Source: Reyranella sp. (GTDB taxonomy: Bacteria > Pseudomonadota > Alphaproteobacteria > Reyranellales > Reyranellaceae). From it: DNA of 64,000 nucleotides. The translations under genes were made by a program, and so were the position numbers. Positions 1-9,071 of this stretch are shown here, in pieces. The stretch is taken from the NCBI RefSeq assembly GCF_004297405.1, contig NZ_SCVC01000036.1, positions 186,001-250,000 on the forward strand, written 5' to 3'. How positions within the stretch are numbered: position 1 is the stretch's first letter; each line of letters starts with the position of its first letter. The notes beneath the pieces are model-generated. The model ran no database searches and was not told the origin of the DNA. It was given only the letters and a program-made list of their open reading frames with translations.

Positions 1-2
1 TC

Positions 3-278
3 ACCGAAGGCAGCCGCAACTTCAGCCATGGCTGCATCCGCCTGCAGAACCCGCTCGACTTCGTCGAGAAGGTCTTCAACGGCAAAAACGGCTTCAGCAA
101 GGACCGCGTGCGAGCGGTGATCGAAGCCGGGCAGCAGGCGCACTACACCTTCCCTGAATCAGTCACGCTCTACGTGACCTACCGCACTGTGGCAGTTAGC
201 GCCGACGGCGTGCCGGTCTTCCGCGACGACGTCTATGGTCGCGACCGCCGCGTCGCCAAGGCGATGCAGAAGCCCTAG
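3..278 (+). CDS. L,D-transpeptidase (YkuD/YcbB type), C-terminal part only
   Basis: The 3' end of a gene that begins before the window; 91 codons and a TAG stop are visible. The fragment opens with the catalytic SHGCIR motif of YkuD-fold L,D-transpeptidases (His at visible residue 9, nucleophilic Cys at 11), followed by LQNPLDF, as in the YcbB (LdtD) group. These periplasmic enzymes cross-link peptidoglycan stems through 3-3 bonds or attach proteins to them. About 80 residues follow the Cys and end in a basic tail (RDRRVAKAMQKP), which fits a YcbB-like C-terminus. The stop codon is interlocked with that of the convergent rarA gene (shared CTAG at 275-278). The N-terminal domains, and therefore the exact subfamily, cannot be judged. 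Confidence 0.85.
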   Translation, partial: TEGSRNFSHGCIRLQNPLDFVEKVFNGKNGFSKDRVRAVIEAGQQAHYTFPESVTLYVTYRTVAVSADGVPVFRDDVYGRDRRVAKAMQKP

Positions 279-1564
279 CGCTTCTTCTCGCGCAGCTTCT
301 TCCAGTATTCGAGGCGCTTCAGGATCTCGCGCTCGAAGCCGCGCTCGACTGGCTGGTAGAACTCCTCGCGCGCCATCCCGTCGGGAAAATAGTTCTGGCC
401 GGAGAAGCCGTCGGCGGCATTGTGGTCGTACTCGTAGCCCTTGCCGTAGCCGATCTCCTTCATGAGCTTGGTCGGCGCATTGAGAATGTGCATCGGCGGC
501 GTCAGCGAGCCGTGGGTCTTGGCCGAACGCTTGGCGGCGCCGAAGGCGACATAGCCGGCATTCGATTTCGGCGCCGTGCCGAGATAGATCACCGCCTGCG
601 CGATCGCGAGTTCGCCCTCCGGTGAGCCCAGCCGGTCATAGGTTTCCCAGGCCGCCAGGGTCTGGGTCAGCGCCTGCGGATCGGCCATGCCGATATCCTC
701 GACGGCGAAGCGCACCAGCCGACGGGCGATATATTTCGGGTCCTCGCCACCATCGAGCATCCGGGCGAACCAGTAGAGGGCCGCGTCGACATCCGATCCG
801 CGCAACGACTTGTGCAGCGCGCTGATCAAGTTGTAGTGCGCTTCCTGCGCCTTGTCGTAGAGCGGCGCCCGCTTCTGCAACAGGGTCGCGAGCCGCGCCG
901 GCGGCACGGGTCCTTTGTCCTTGAGCTGCGCCAGTTGCTCGGCGATCCCGATCAGGTAGCGGCCGTCACCGTCGGCCATGGCGAACAACGCCTGACGACC
1001 CGTCTCGTCGACGGGCAGTGGGCGGCCCAACGCTTCCTCGACACGCGTGAGCAGCGTACCCAGCGCGGCATCGTCGAGGCGACGCAGGACCAACACCTGG
1101 CAGCGCGACAGGAGCGCGGCATTGAGTTCGAAGGATGGGTTCTCCGTCGTGGCACCGATCAGCGTGACGGTGCCATCCTCGACGTAAGGCAGGAAACCGT
1201 CCTGCTGCGCCCGGTTGAAACGATGGATTTCATCGACGAACAGCAAGGTACCCTTGCCATCCTTGCGGCGCTGGCGGGCGGCCTCGAAGATGCGCCTCAA
1301 GTCGGCGACACCGGAAAAGACGGCCGACAGCGGCTCGAAATGCAGGTCGCTGGCTTCCGCGAGCAGGCGCGCGATCGTGGTCTTGCCGCAACCCGGCGGC
1401 CCCCACAGGACCAACGAACCGAGCTTGCGCGCCGCCAGCATGCGGCCGAGCGGACCCTCCGGCCCGAGCAGATGGTCCTGGCCCAGAATCTCGCCCAGCA
1501 CCTTGGGCCGCAGGCGTTCGGCGAGCGGCGTCGGGGCGAGCGAGGCGAAGAGTTCAGCCGGCAC
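275..1564 (-). CDS. rarA: Replication-associated recombination protein A (RarA/MgsA AAA+ ATPase)
   Basis: 429-residue AAA+ ATPase of the RarA/MgsA (WRNIP1) family, which acts at stalled replication forks. Visible features: Walker A GPPGCGKT at residues 55-62, Walker B LLFVDEIHRFN at about 107-117, sensor-1 region LIGATTENPSFELNAALLSRC, and the C-terminal family block ending in a Lys/Arg-rich tail. The N-terminal PLAERLRPKVLGEILGQ is characteristic. Length is normal for the family. The start is GTG at 1564 and no strong Shine-Dalgarno is seen. It lies 32 nt downstream of the DegQ-type protease gene on the same strand, so the two are probably co-transcribed. Confidence 0.95.
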   Translation of the reverse strand: MPAELFASLAPTPLAERLRPKVLGEILGQDHLLGPEGPLGRMLAARKLGSLVLWGPPGCGKTTIARLLAEASDLHFEPLSAVFSGVADLRRIFEAARQRRKDGKGTLLFVDEIHRFNRAQQDGFLPYVEDGTVTLIGATTENPSFELNAALLSRCQVLVLRRLDDAALGTLLTRVEEALGRPLPVDETGRQALFAMADGDGRYLIGIAEQLAQLKDKGPVPPARLATLLQKRAPLYDKAQEAHYNLISALHKSLRGSDVDAALYWFARMLDGGEDPKYIARRLVRFAVEDIGMADPQALTQTLAAWETYDRLGSPEGELAIAQAVIYLGTAPKSNAGYVAFGAAKRSAKTHGSLTPPMHILNAPTKLMKEIGYGKGYEYDHNAADGFSGQNYFPDGMAREEFYQPVERGFEREILKRLEYWKKLREKKR

Positions 1565-1596
1565 GATGGAAAGCTACCACGGCGTGCAGCCCCGAT

Positions 1597-2991
1597 TCAG
1601 CGGAACTGGACGGTGGAGACCATCCCGTCGCGGCCGATGCTGACGCTGCTGACCGGACCGGCAGCCAGACGCTTCTTGAGCTCGTCGACGTTCTTCACGT
1701 CCTGACCGTTGATGCCCAGGATCAAGTCGCCCTGGCGCACGAAGCGGCCGGCATAGGCGCCGGGCTTCACTTCGATGACAACGGCGCCGGGCCGCCATTC
1801 GGCAAGGCCCATTTCTTCCGCCACCGCCGGCGACATGTTGACGACCGTGGCGCCCGACAAGGGCTGGCGGCCTTCGAGCTGAGACTTGTCGCGCGGTGGA
1901 TTCTCCGGCGGCGCGGCCAGCTTGACGGTCACGACCATTTCCTTGCCGCCGCGAACGATCCTCACCGGCACCGCTACATCGACGTTCAGGGTGGACAGAC
2001 GAAAGCGCAGGCCGGCCTCGTCGTCGATTATCTGCTCGCGGATGCCGATGATGACGTCGTTGCGCTTCAGGCCCGCGGCTGCGCCCGGTCCGTCGGGAAA
2101 CACCTCCTTGACGATCAGACCTGCCGGTCGCGCCAGGCCGAGCCCCGTCGCAAGGTCCGGTGTCACGCGCTGCATGCTGACGCCGAGCCAGGGCCGCACG
2201 ATACGGCCGCCCTGCGTGCCGGTGGAGATCATGCGTTCGACGATGTTCGACGGCGTGGCGAAGCCGATGCCGACCGAGCCGCCGGACTGCGAATAGATCG
2301 CGGTGTTGATGCCGATCAGGCGTCCGTCGAGACTGACCAGCGCGCCACCGGAGTTGCCGGGGTTGATGGCGGCATCGGTCTGCAGGAAGAAGTTGGAATC
2401 GTTCACGCCGCCGGCACTGCGCGCCACGGCCGAGATGATGCCGCTCGTCACCGTCTGGTTCAGACCGAACGGATTGCCGATCGCCAGCACGACATCGCCG
2501 ACCTCGATCGAATCGGAGTCGCGGAGATCGAGATAGGGGAACTTCTCGTCGCTACCCTCGATGCGCAGCAGGGCAAGGTCGAAGCGCTCGTCCTGGGTGA
2601 TGAGCTTGGCCTCGAACTCCCGCCGATCGGCCAGCACGACGCGGATTTCGTCAGCGCCACGCACGACATGGGCATTGGTCACGATCAACCCGTCCGGCTT
2701 CACCAGCACACCCGAGCCCAGCGAGTTCTGCAGGCGCTCACCTGCCTGTGGCGGGAACGGCATGCCCGGAAAAGGGAACGGCAGGCGGCGCTGCACCCGC
2801 GCCGTCGTCGTTGTGTAGATATTGACCACGGCCGGCGACACGCGCTTGACCAAGGGCGCATAGGAATAGGCGAGATCTGTCCGCGAACTGGGCAGCGGCT
2901 GCGCCAGAACCGTCGGTGAATAGGCAGTTGCGGCACCACATCCGATAACAACCGCCGCCAGAACCGCCTGCCGCATTGCTCGCCGAATCAT
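1597..2991 (-). CDS. degQ: DegP/DegQ-type periplasmic serine protease (HtrA family)
   Basis: 464-residue trypsin-like Do/HtrA protease for periplasmic protein quality control. A cleavable signal peptide (about residues 1-30, ending ...TVLAQ) precedes the protease domain. The catalytic triad reads His108 (TNAHVV), Asp138 (ERFDLALL) and Ser214 in GNSGGAL. Two PDZ domains follow, at about residues 275-360 and 385-460; the first contains RPWLGVSMQ. The LGSGVLVKPDGLIVTNAHVV block is typical of the family. ATG at 2991 has an AGGAGG site just upstream. Which Deg paralogue it is cannot be settled from sequence alone, so the symbol is indicative. It appears to be transcribed with rarA. Confidence 0.92.
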   Translation of the reverse strand: MIRRAMRQAVLAAVVIGCGAATAYSPTVLAQPLPSSRTDLAYSYAPLVKRVSPAVVNIYTTTTARVQRRLPFPFPGMPFPPQAGERLQNSLGSGVLVKPDGLIVTNAHVVRGADEIRVVLADRREFEAKLITQDERFDLALLRIEGSDEKFPYLDLRDSDSIEVGDVVLAIGNPFGLNQTVTSGIISAVARSAGGVNDSNFFLQTDAAINPGNSGGALVSLDGRLIGINTAIYSQSGGSVGIGFATPSNIVERMISTGTQGGRIVRPWLGVSMQRVTPDLATGLGLARPAGLIVKEVFPDGPGAAAGLKRNDVIIGIREQIIDDEAGLRFRLSTLNVDVAVPVRIVRGGKEMVVTVKLAAPPENPPRDKSQLEGRQPLSGATVVNMSPAVAEEMGLAEWRPGAVVIEVKPGAYAGRFVRQGDLILGINGQDVKNVDELKKRLAAGPVSSVSIGRDGMVSTVQFR

Positions 2992-3142
2992 CCACTCGCC
3001 TCCTGGGTTGGGCCGGATTTGCGGTCACTCTTATGGCAAATCAAGGGCTGAATCACACGGCTGGCATATCGATTGCAGGGTTTCCGGACAATGCGCGCCG
3101 CCTTCGCCCTGGGGGCTGGGGCGCGGGGAAAGGGAGCACTTC

Positions 3143-4144
3143 ATGAAACTGACCCGTCGCAATGTCCTGACTGCCTCCGCCGCCGCTCTGGGATCGTCAC
3201 TCGCCGCACCCGCCGTGAAGGCAAGTCCCGGCTGGCCGACCAAGGCCCCGATCAAGCTGATCGCGACCTTCCCGCCCGGCGGCACCGCCGACACGATTTC
3301 GCGCATCCTGGCGCCCAAGCTTTCGGCCGCGCTCGGCACCCAGGTCGTGGTCGAGAACAAGCCCGGCGCCGGTGGCACGATCGGCTCGGACCTCGCTGCA
3401 AAAGCCGCGCCCGATGGCTACACCTTGGTGATCTCGCATGCCTCGCCGCTCGGCATCGCGCCCGGCATCTATCCCAAGTTGCCCTACAATGTGTTGGCCG
3501 ACTTCACCCACGTCACCCTGATCGGTCACACACCGAACGTTCTGATCGTGCCGGCCGACGCACCCTTCAAGACACTTGCCGACTACATCGCCGCCGCCAA
3601 GGCAAAGCCCGACCAGATCGCCTTCGGCAGCTCGGGCATCGGCTCCAACACACACCTGATGGGCGAACTGCTGTCGAGCCTGGCGGGCATCAAGCTGAAG
3701 CATGTGCCCTATCGCGGCTCGGCGCCGTCGCTGCAGGACATGCTGGCTGGCGTCATTCCTTCGATGTTCGACCCGATCACGACCAACGTGCCGCATATCA
3801 ACTCCGGCAAGGTCCGCCTGCTGGCGGTGAGTTCGGAGAAGCGCCTCGACATGTATCCCGACGCACCGACCTTTGCCGAACAGGGCTTCCCCAAACTAAC
3901 GACGTCGACCTGGGTGGGCGTTTCCGGTCCCAAGGGCATGTCACCTGAGATCGTCGCGCGTCTCTATGACGAGTTGCAGAAGGCCTACAAGGCGCCGGAA
4001 GTCGTCGAGCGCTTCAAAGACGTCGTCCTGCTGCCCGGCGACAAACCGATGACCCCGCCCGAATACACCCAGTTCGTCGGCGACTTCTCCGTACTCTGGG
4101 CCGGCGTCAGCAAGTCGGCCGGCATCGAACTCGAACTGGGCTGA
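3143..4144 (+). CDS. Tripartite tricarboxylate transporter (Bug/TctC) family substrate-binding protein
   Basis: 333-residue periplasmic binding protein of the Bug/TctC family, which captures carboxylates or other small organic ligands. A twin-arginine-like or Sec signal (MKLTRRNVLTAS..., cleavage near residue 26) is followed by the Bug hallmarks KLIATFPPGGTADTISR, VVENKPGAGGTIGSDLAAK and the VPYRGSAPSLQDMLAG block. I chose ATG 3143 because a GGGAAAGGGAG site sits about 6 nt before it; an upstream in-frame start at 3008 would add 45 residues without signal-peptide character. No TctA or TctB membrane gene is adjacent, so this is an orphan receptor. The ligand is unknown. Confidence 0.9.
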   Translation: MKLTRRNVLTASAAALGSSLAAPAVKASPGWPTKAPIKLIATFPPGGTADTISRILAPKLSAALGTQVVVENKPGAGGTIGSDLAAKAAPDGYTLVISHASPLGIAPGIYPKLPYNVLADFTHVTLIGHTPNVLIVPADAPFKTLADYIAAAKAKPDQIAFGSSGIGSNTHLMGELLSSLAGIKLKHVPYRGSAPSLQDMLAGVIPSMFDPITTNVPHINSGKVRLLAVSSEKRLDMYPDAPTFAEQGFPKLTTSTWVGVSGPKGMSPEIVARLYDELQKAYKAPEVVERFKDVVLLPGDKPMTPPEYTQFVGDFSVLWAGVSKSAGIELELG

Positions 4145-4154
4145 GCCAGCCAAC

Positions 4155-6479
4155 TCACCCGCAGCGGGAATAGCCGCAGTTCAGGCAAACGTCGCAGCCT
4201 TCCTGATGCGTCAGGGCGGCTGCGCCGCAGTTGGGACACTGCCCCATCGTCACCGGCGGTGTCACGCTTGGCCCTTCGCCACCGGAAGAATCGCGGGCGC
4301 CGGCCGTCAGGCGCATGCGTGGCTCGGAGGCGTCCGTGAGACGGGGCGTCTCGGCCGGTGCCAGGAAACCGATCTCCACGAGATGGCGCTCGATCACGCT
4401 GCCGATCGCCGCCAGCAGCGAGGGCACGTAACGCCCCTCCATCCATTGCCCGCCGCGCGGGTCGAATACGGCCTTCAGTTCTTCGACCACGAACGACACG
4501 TCGCCGCCGCGCCGGAACACCGCCGAGATCATGCGCGTCAGCGCCACCGTCCAGGCGTAGTGCTCCATGTTCTTGGAGTTGATGAAGATCTCGAACGGCC
4601 GGCGGCGGCCGTCCTGCATCACGTCGTTGATCGTGATGTAGATCGCGTGATCGCTGCCCGGCCATTTGATCTTGTAGGTCCGGCCCGGCAGCTCTTCCGG
4701 CCGGTCGAGCGGCTGGGCGATATAGACGACGCCAGTGTCGCGCGGCGGCGTAGGCGCCGGCACCAGCGCCGGAGGTGCGGACTCGGCGGCCGGCTTCACC
4801 TCGAGCACGGCGCCGGTGACATCGTTCGGCCGGTAGGTCGTGCAGCCCTTGCAGCCTTGCGCATAGGCTTCTTCATAGATGCCCTTGAAGGCCTCGAAGG
4901 AGATATCGCGCGGCAGGTTGATCGTCTTGGAGATCGAGCTGTCGACATAGTCCTGCGCTGCCGCCTGCATCGCCAGATGATCGGCGGGCGAGAGCGTCTG
5001 GGCATCGACGAACACGTCCTCAGGGGGGGCCTCATTGCCACGCAGTTCCCGCCAGGTACGGAAGGCATGATCGTCCACCCTCTCCTCGCGCTTGGAGCCA
5101 TCGGGCTGCAGCACGTGGCGCACATAACTGAACGCAAAGACCGGCTCGATGCCGGAAGAGACATTGTCGGCCAGCAGCGAGATCGTGCCGGTGGGCGCGA
5201 TTGAATTTAGCAGCGCGTTGCGGATGCCGTAGCGGCCAATGGCGGTGCGCACATCGTCCGGCAGGCCGCGGATCGTCTCGCCCGCGAGATAGCGCGTGCG
5301 CTCGTAGAGCGGGAAGAAGCCCTTCTCCGCCGCGATGTCGGCCGAGGCGAGATAGGAGAAGCGCTGCACCGCACCCAGCCATTCGCGCGTGAGCCGCACG
5401 GCTTCGGGCGAGCCGTAACGCACACCGCAGAAGATCAGCGCATCGGCGAGCCCCGTGACTCCGAGTCCGATCCGGCGCTTGGCCTTGGCCTCCTTCTCCT
5501 GCTGCGGCAACGGGAAGCGCGATACATCGATGACGTTATCGAGCATACGCACCGCGACAGGCACCAGCCGCTCCAGCGCTTCGAGATCGAGGTGCGCCCC
5601 GGCGGTGAAGGGATCCTTCACCAGCGCAGCGAGATTGATCGAACCCAGCAGGCAGGCGCCATAAGGCGGCAACGGCTGCTCGCCACAGGGATTCGTCGCT
5701 TGGATCGTCTCGCAGTAGTGCAGGTTGTTCCGGCGGTTGACGCGATCGATGAAGATTACGCCGGGCTCCGCGACCTCGTATGTCGCGTGCATGATGCGCT
5801 CCCACAGCGCCTTCGCCTTCACCGTCTTGAAGGTCTTGCCGTCGAACACGAGGTTCCAGTCGGCATCGTCCTTCACCGCCTTCATGAAGGCATCAGTGAC
5901 CAGCACAGAGACGTTGAACATGCGCAGCCGCTTGGGGTCGCGCTTGGCGTCGACGAAGGCTTCGATGTCGGGATGATCACAACGCAAGGTCGCCATCATG
6001 GCGCCACGGCGCGAGCCGGCGCTCATGATGGTGCGGCACATCGCATCCCACACATCCATGAAGGAGAGCGGACCGGAGGCATCGGCACCGACACCCTTCA
6101 CCGGCGCGCCCTGCGGACGCAGAGTCGAAAAATCGTGCCCGATGCCCCCGCCCTGCTGCATGGTCAGCGCGGCCTCGCGCAGGTTCTCGAAGATGCCCGA
6201 CATGTCGTCAGGGATCGCGCCCATCACGAAGCAGTTGAAGAGCGTGACGGTACGGCCCGTGCCGGCTCCAGCGATCACGCGGCCGGCCGGCAGGAACTTG
6301 AACCCGGCCAGCACCTCGTGAAAGCGCTCCGCCCAACGGCCCGGATCACGTTCCGGTGCCGCCAAGGCACGCGCGACCCGCCACCAAGTGGCATCGAGAT
6401 CGGCATCCGCCTGCCCCGCGGTGTCGCGAAAACGGTATTTCATGTCCCAGATACGCTGGGAAACTTCAGCCCATTCCAT
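4155..6479 (-). CDS. nrdJ: Adenosylcobalamin-dependent (class II) ribonucleoside-diphosphate reductase
   Basis: 774-residue class II ribonucleotide reductase, reducing ribonucleotides to deoxyribonucleotides with a radical generated from adenosylcobalamin. The active-site NPCGE motif lies at about residue 263, an upstream substrate-site Cys is in TLFNCFVMG, and the GTISLLADNVSSGIEPVF block is typical of NrdJ. The C-terminus carries a Cys-rich zinc-ribbon-like tail (CPNC...CDVCLNC...CG), which includes candidate Cys for re-reduction. At under 800 residues it is much shorter than the ~1200-residue NrdJ I recall from many alphaproteobacteria. ATG 6479 is preferred; a TTG two codons upstream (6485) is also possible. 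No class I nrdAB is in the window. Confidence 0.93.
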   Translation of the reverse strand: MEWAEVSQRIWDMKYRFRDTAGQADADLDATWWRVARALAAPERDPGRWAERFHEVLAGFKFLPAGRVIAGAGTGRTVTLFNCFVMGAIPDDMSGIFENLREAALTMQQGGGIGHDFSTLRPQGAPVKGVGADASGPLSFMDVWDAMCRTIMSAGSRRGAMMATLRCDHPDIEAFVDAKRDPKRLRMFNVSVLVTDAFMKAVKDDADWNLVFDGKTFKTVKAKALWERIMHATYEVAEPGVIFIDRVNRRNNLHYCETIQATNPCGEQPLPPYGACLLGSINLAALVKDPFTAGAHLDLEALERLVPVAVRMLDNVIDVSRFPLPQQEKEAKAKRRIGLGVTGLADALIFCGVRYGSPEAVRLTREWLGAVQRFSYLASADIAAEKGFFPLYERTRYLAGETIRGLPDDVRTAIGRYGIRNALLNSIAPTGTISLLADNVSSGIEPVFAFSYVRHVLQPDGSKREERVDDHAFRTWRELRGNEAPPEDVFVDAQTLSPADHLAMQAAAQDYVDSSISKTINLPRDISFEAFKGIYEEAYAQGCKGCTTYRPNDVTGAVLEVKPAAESAPPALVPAPTPPRDTGVVYIAQPLDRPEELPGRTYKIKWPGSDHAIYITINDVMQDGRRRPFEIFINSKNMEHYAWTVALTRMISAVFRRGGDVSFVVEELKAVFDPRGGQWMEGRYVPSLLAAIGSVIERHLVEIGFLAPAETPRLTDASEPRMRLTAGARDSSGGEGPSVTPPVTMGQCPNCGAAALTHQEGCDVCLNCGYSRCG

Positions 6480-6536
6480 CGTCAAAAAGTAGGCTTCGGA
6501 CCGGGCGATATCAACAAGATTGTTCTTTCTTTGTTC

Positions 6537-7259
6537 CTATCGCTGGGCTGCCTTCACGAGCCGGTCGGTAGCCTCTTCTATGCGCGCACGCAGCGTGGTC
6601 ATGAAGGTCTCGCGATCGAGCCCTGGCGGGATCGCCGGCAGGACCTCGACGTCGATGACGCCCGGCCATTTGATGAACTTGCGCCGGCCCCAGAAGACTC
6701 CCGAATTCAGAGCCACCGGCACGACCGGCACGCCGAGCTGGCGGTAGAGGGCTGCGGTGCCGACCTGATAGGGCTTCTCGGCACCGATTGCCACCCGTGT
6801 GCCTTCGGGAAAAATCAGAATGGACCGCCCCTCGGCCAACGTCTGCTTGGCCTGCCGCACCAGGCTACGCAGCGCCTTGGCGCCCTCACCACGCTCGACC
6901 GCGATATTGCCGACACGCGCCATCGCCCAGCCGACGACAGGAATGAACAGCAGCTCGCGCTTCAGCACGGTGGCGCTCTGCGGAAAGATCTTGGAGAAAG
7001 CGAGCGTCTCCCACGAGGATTGATGCTTGCAGGCGAGGATGACCGGTCCTGCCGGTAAATTCTCCAGACCGCGCACGCGATGCGTCAGCCGGCAGGTGAG
7101 ACGCAGCCAGCCGAGGCAGAAATCGATCCAGAACAGAGACCAGGCGACGACGTAGCGCCGCGGCAGCACAAGGATCGGCGCGCCGACGATCGCGATGATC
7201 GTGGTGCCGACATACCAGCCGACATTGAACAGGAAGGAGCGCAGCCCGAGGCTAAACAT
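6537..7259 (-). CDS. plsC: 1-acyl-sn-glycerol-3-phosphate acyltransferase (PlsC-like)
   Basis: 240-residue membrane acyltransferase that would convert lysophosphatidic acid to phosphatidic acid in phospholipid synthesis. The N-terminus is strongly hydrophobic (about residues 5-55, probably two membrane passes). Catalytic motif I reads HQSSWE at 79-84, an H-X4-E rather than the textbook H-X4-D. Motif III is FPEGTR at 150-155, followed by the VPVVPVALNSG block. I place the start at ATG 7259; an in-frame TTG at 7301 would add 14 residues and has no ribosome-binding site. It is transcribed in the same direction as nrdJ, 57 nt apart, and divergently from the zinc-ribbon gene. Confidence 0.88.
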   Translation of the reverse strand: MFSLGLRSFLFNVGWYVGTTIIAIVGAPILVLPRRYVVAWSLFWIDFCLGWLRLTCRLTHRVRGLENLPAGPVILACKHQSSWETLAFSKIFPQSATVLKRELLFIPVVGWAMARVGNIAVERGEGAKALRSLVRQAKQTLAEGRSILIFPEGTRVAIGAEKPYQVGTAALYRQLGVPVVPVALNSGVFWGRRKFIKWPGVIDVEVLPAIPPGLDRETFMTTLRARIEEATDRLVKAAQR

Positions 7260-7359
7260 CGACGGAATGTATGGCGGCAAGTGGTGTTGCTTGTAACCCA
7301 AGTTTTAGTGGCCTAATGTCCGCTCGCAAGCACATCTAGTGGGGAAATCCCCGCTCATC

Positions 7360-8025
7360 ATGCACGTTTCCTGTTTAAGCTGCGGCGCGCGGTATGCCGT
7401 CGATCCGACGGCGATCGGTCCCTCGGGTCGCACCGTTCAGTGCGCCCGTTGCAATCATCGTTGGTTTCAGAGGATCGAGCCGCCGGTTCCTCCAGCCGAG
7501 CCGTCCGGCGCGCCGGCCGAGCCTGTGGCCTCTCCCGTCCCGGATATCGTGATCCGGCCCTCCGTGCCGGGGGCCGGCCTGCCCGCGCTCTCTCCACAAC
7601 GGCGGAAGAGCCCGTGGAGAACCTGGCTCGCCGTCGGCGCCGGCTTGGTCGTGCTGCTGGTCGGCGCGGCCTACGTCTATCGCGCCAGCATCCAGGGCTG
7701 GCTGCCGCCCGAATGGCGGACGGCCCTCAAGATCGACACGCAGCGCGCGGCGGGTCGAGCCCATCTTTACATCGATCTTGCAGCCAGCAGGATCGACTTT
7801 GTCGACGGGCGCTATGTTGTTACCGGCGAAGTCACCAACGGCGGCTCGGCAGCAGGCTCGACCCAGACGCTGAAGCTCACCTTCCGCGCCGGCGAGCAGG
7901 TGGTCGGCCAGCGCATCGTGCCACTGGTCGAGGGGCCGATCCCACCGGGCGGACGGACTCGCTTCAGCTTACCGCTTGACGATCCCCCCGCTGGCACGAC
8001 CAACATCGTGCCGACCATCGACTAG
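7360..8025 (+). CDS. Zinc-ribbon, single-pass membrane protein (MJ0042 / DUF3426 type)
   Basis: 221 residues. The N-terminus is an MJ0042-type zinc ribbon with paired cysteines (C5-x2-C8 and C28-x2-C31). A Pro/Ala-rich linker follows (about 40-80), then one transmembrane helix at about 88-108, and a C-terminal beta-rich domain of DUF3426 type containing VTGEVTNGGS, presumably outside the membrane. The family is widespread in proteobacteria without an assigned function. ATG 7360 is preferred; a GTG at 7339 would add seven residues. It is followed after 12 nt by hpt, so the two form a likely transcription unit. Confidence 0.8.
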   Translation: MHVSCLSCGARYAVDPTAIGPSGRTVQCARCNHRWFQRIEPPVPPAEPSGAPAEPVASPVPDIVIRPSVPGAGLPALSPQRRKSPWRTWLAVGAGLVVLLVGAAYVYRASIQGWLPPEWRTALKIDTQRAAGRAHLYIDLAASRIDFVDGRYVVTGEVTNGGSAAGSTQTLKLTFRAGEQVVGQRIVPLVEGPIPPGGRTRFSLPLDDPPAGTTNIVPTID

Positions 8026-8037
8026 CGAGAGCCGCCA

Positions 8038-8577
8038 ATGCCTGACCGTCCAACCGTTTCCATCCGCTTCTCCGCTGCCGAGATCGCTGCTCGCGTGGAT
8101 GAGATGGCAAGCGAGCTCGCTCATGAGCTGGCCGCCGACACGCTGGTCGTCTCGGTGCTGAAGGGCAGCTTCGTCTTCGCCGCCGACTTGATTCGCGCGC
8201 TGAGCCGCACTGGCGCCGACTGGTCGATGGATTTCCTCACCCTCTCGAGCTACGGCACCGCAACGGAAACCACCGGCAGCGTAAAGGTGGTCCGCGACAT
8301 CGTCGACGACGTGCGCGGCCGCGACGTCCTCCTGGTCGACGACATCCTCGAATCTGGATACACGCTCAGCTTCGCCAAGAACCTGCTGCTGGAGCGCGGC
8401 GCCAAGCGCGTGTCGATCTGCACCCTGCTCGACAAGCCGGCCAAGCGGCGCACCAAGCTCCAAGCCGACTTCGTAGGCTTTCAGGCCGGCGATGAGTTCC
8501 TCGTCGGCTATGGGCTCGACTGGGCCCACCGCTTCCGCGGCCTGCCCTACATCGGCGTCGTCGAGAAGACGAATTAG
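8038..8577 (+). CDS. hpt: Hypoxanthine phosphoribosyltransferase
   Basis: 179-residue purine salvage enzyme, making IMP or GMP from hypoxanthine or guanine and PRPP. The PRPP-binding loop VLLVDDILESGYTL at about residues 97-110 is diagnostic. The substrate flap region SYGTATETTGSVKV and the C-terminal FVGFQAGDEFLVGYGLDW block are typical of bacterial Hpt. Length is normal. ATG 8038 follows a GCGAGAG stretch. It is convergent with the next minus-strand gene, with only 9 nt between the stop codons. Confidence 0.94.
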   Translation: MPDRPTVSIRFSAAEIAARVDEMASELAHELAADTLVVSVLKGSFVFAADLIRALSRTGADWSMDFLTLSSYGTATETTGSVKVVRDIVDDVRGRDVLLVDDILESGYTLSFAKNLLLERGAKRVSICTLLDKPAKRRTKLQADFVGFQAGDEFLVGYGLDWAHRFRGLPYIGVVEKTN

Positions 8578-8586
8578 GACACAACG

Positions 8587-9051
8587 CTACGGGGCGAGCG
8601 CAATCGTTGCGTTCATCGACGCGCTGCGTGTCAGCACGTCGCGGCCGGTACTTATGACGCCAAGTTTCACGAGCCCGGGCGAATAGCGGAAATCCTTGTA
8701 GAAGATCGCGATATTTCCCCACGGCGCGTAGTAGGCGATATCGCCCGCACGGGGTTCGTAACCGTCCGGCGCGCCCTGGATTGTGAGCTTGCGCGGCAGG
8801 TGGAAAATCTTCTCAGTCGCCGCATAATCTTCCAGCGTGACCGAGAGCGGCAGCAGATTCAGAAAATCCCTGGCAGTAGGGTTGCCTTCGAGCGTTGCCA
8901 CGATCGTTGCTCCGTCCAACGCAATCTCGATCTTCATGCCTGCCTCGTCTCCGGTCGTTGGACGTACCGGCTGGGCGCAGGCCGCAACTCCGAAACCCTT
9001 CGTCAGAAACACGCCGCAGGCTGCGGCCATGCTCAATCGTCTTGAGAGCAT
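8587..9051 (-). CDS. Exported cyclophilin-like fold protein
   Basis: 154 residues. The first ~27 look like a signal peptide (MLSRRLSMAAACGVFL..., possible cleavage at ACAQP). The rest resembles the small cyclophilin-like family (Cyclophil_like-type domain), with KIEIALDGATIVATLEGNPTA, an FLNLLPLSVTLEDYAATEKIFHL block, GDIAYYAPWGNIAIFYKDF and RYSPGLVKLG. Such proteins share the cyclophilin beta barrel but generally lack the catalytic Arg/His set of true prolyl isomerases, so I make no enzymatic claim. Family members are often cytoplasmic, which makes a secreted form slightly unusual. It is last in the argH-lysA-TIGR02302 run, 20 nt after the upstream stop. An internal ATG at 9030 is an alternative start. 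Confidence 0.7.
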   Translation of the reverse strand: MLSRRLSMAAACGVFLTKGFGVAACAQPVRPTTGDEAGMKIEIALDGATIVATLEGNPTARDFLNLLPLSVTLEDYAATEKIFHLPRKLTIQGAPDGYEPRAGDIAYYAPWGNIAIFYKDFRYSPGLVKLGVISTGRDVLTRSASMNATIALAP

Positions 9052-9071
9052 AGAGCTACTGGGTTTCGGCC

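Noticed and set aside
3008-3142. Longer N-terminus for the first Bug protein
   Set aside because: The extra 45 residues lack signal character, and ATG 3143 has a good ribosome-binding site.
5592-7058. A 488-codon open frame on the plus strand
   Set aside because: Antisense to nrdJ and plsC, both strongly supported.
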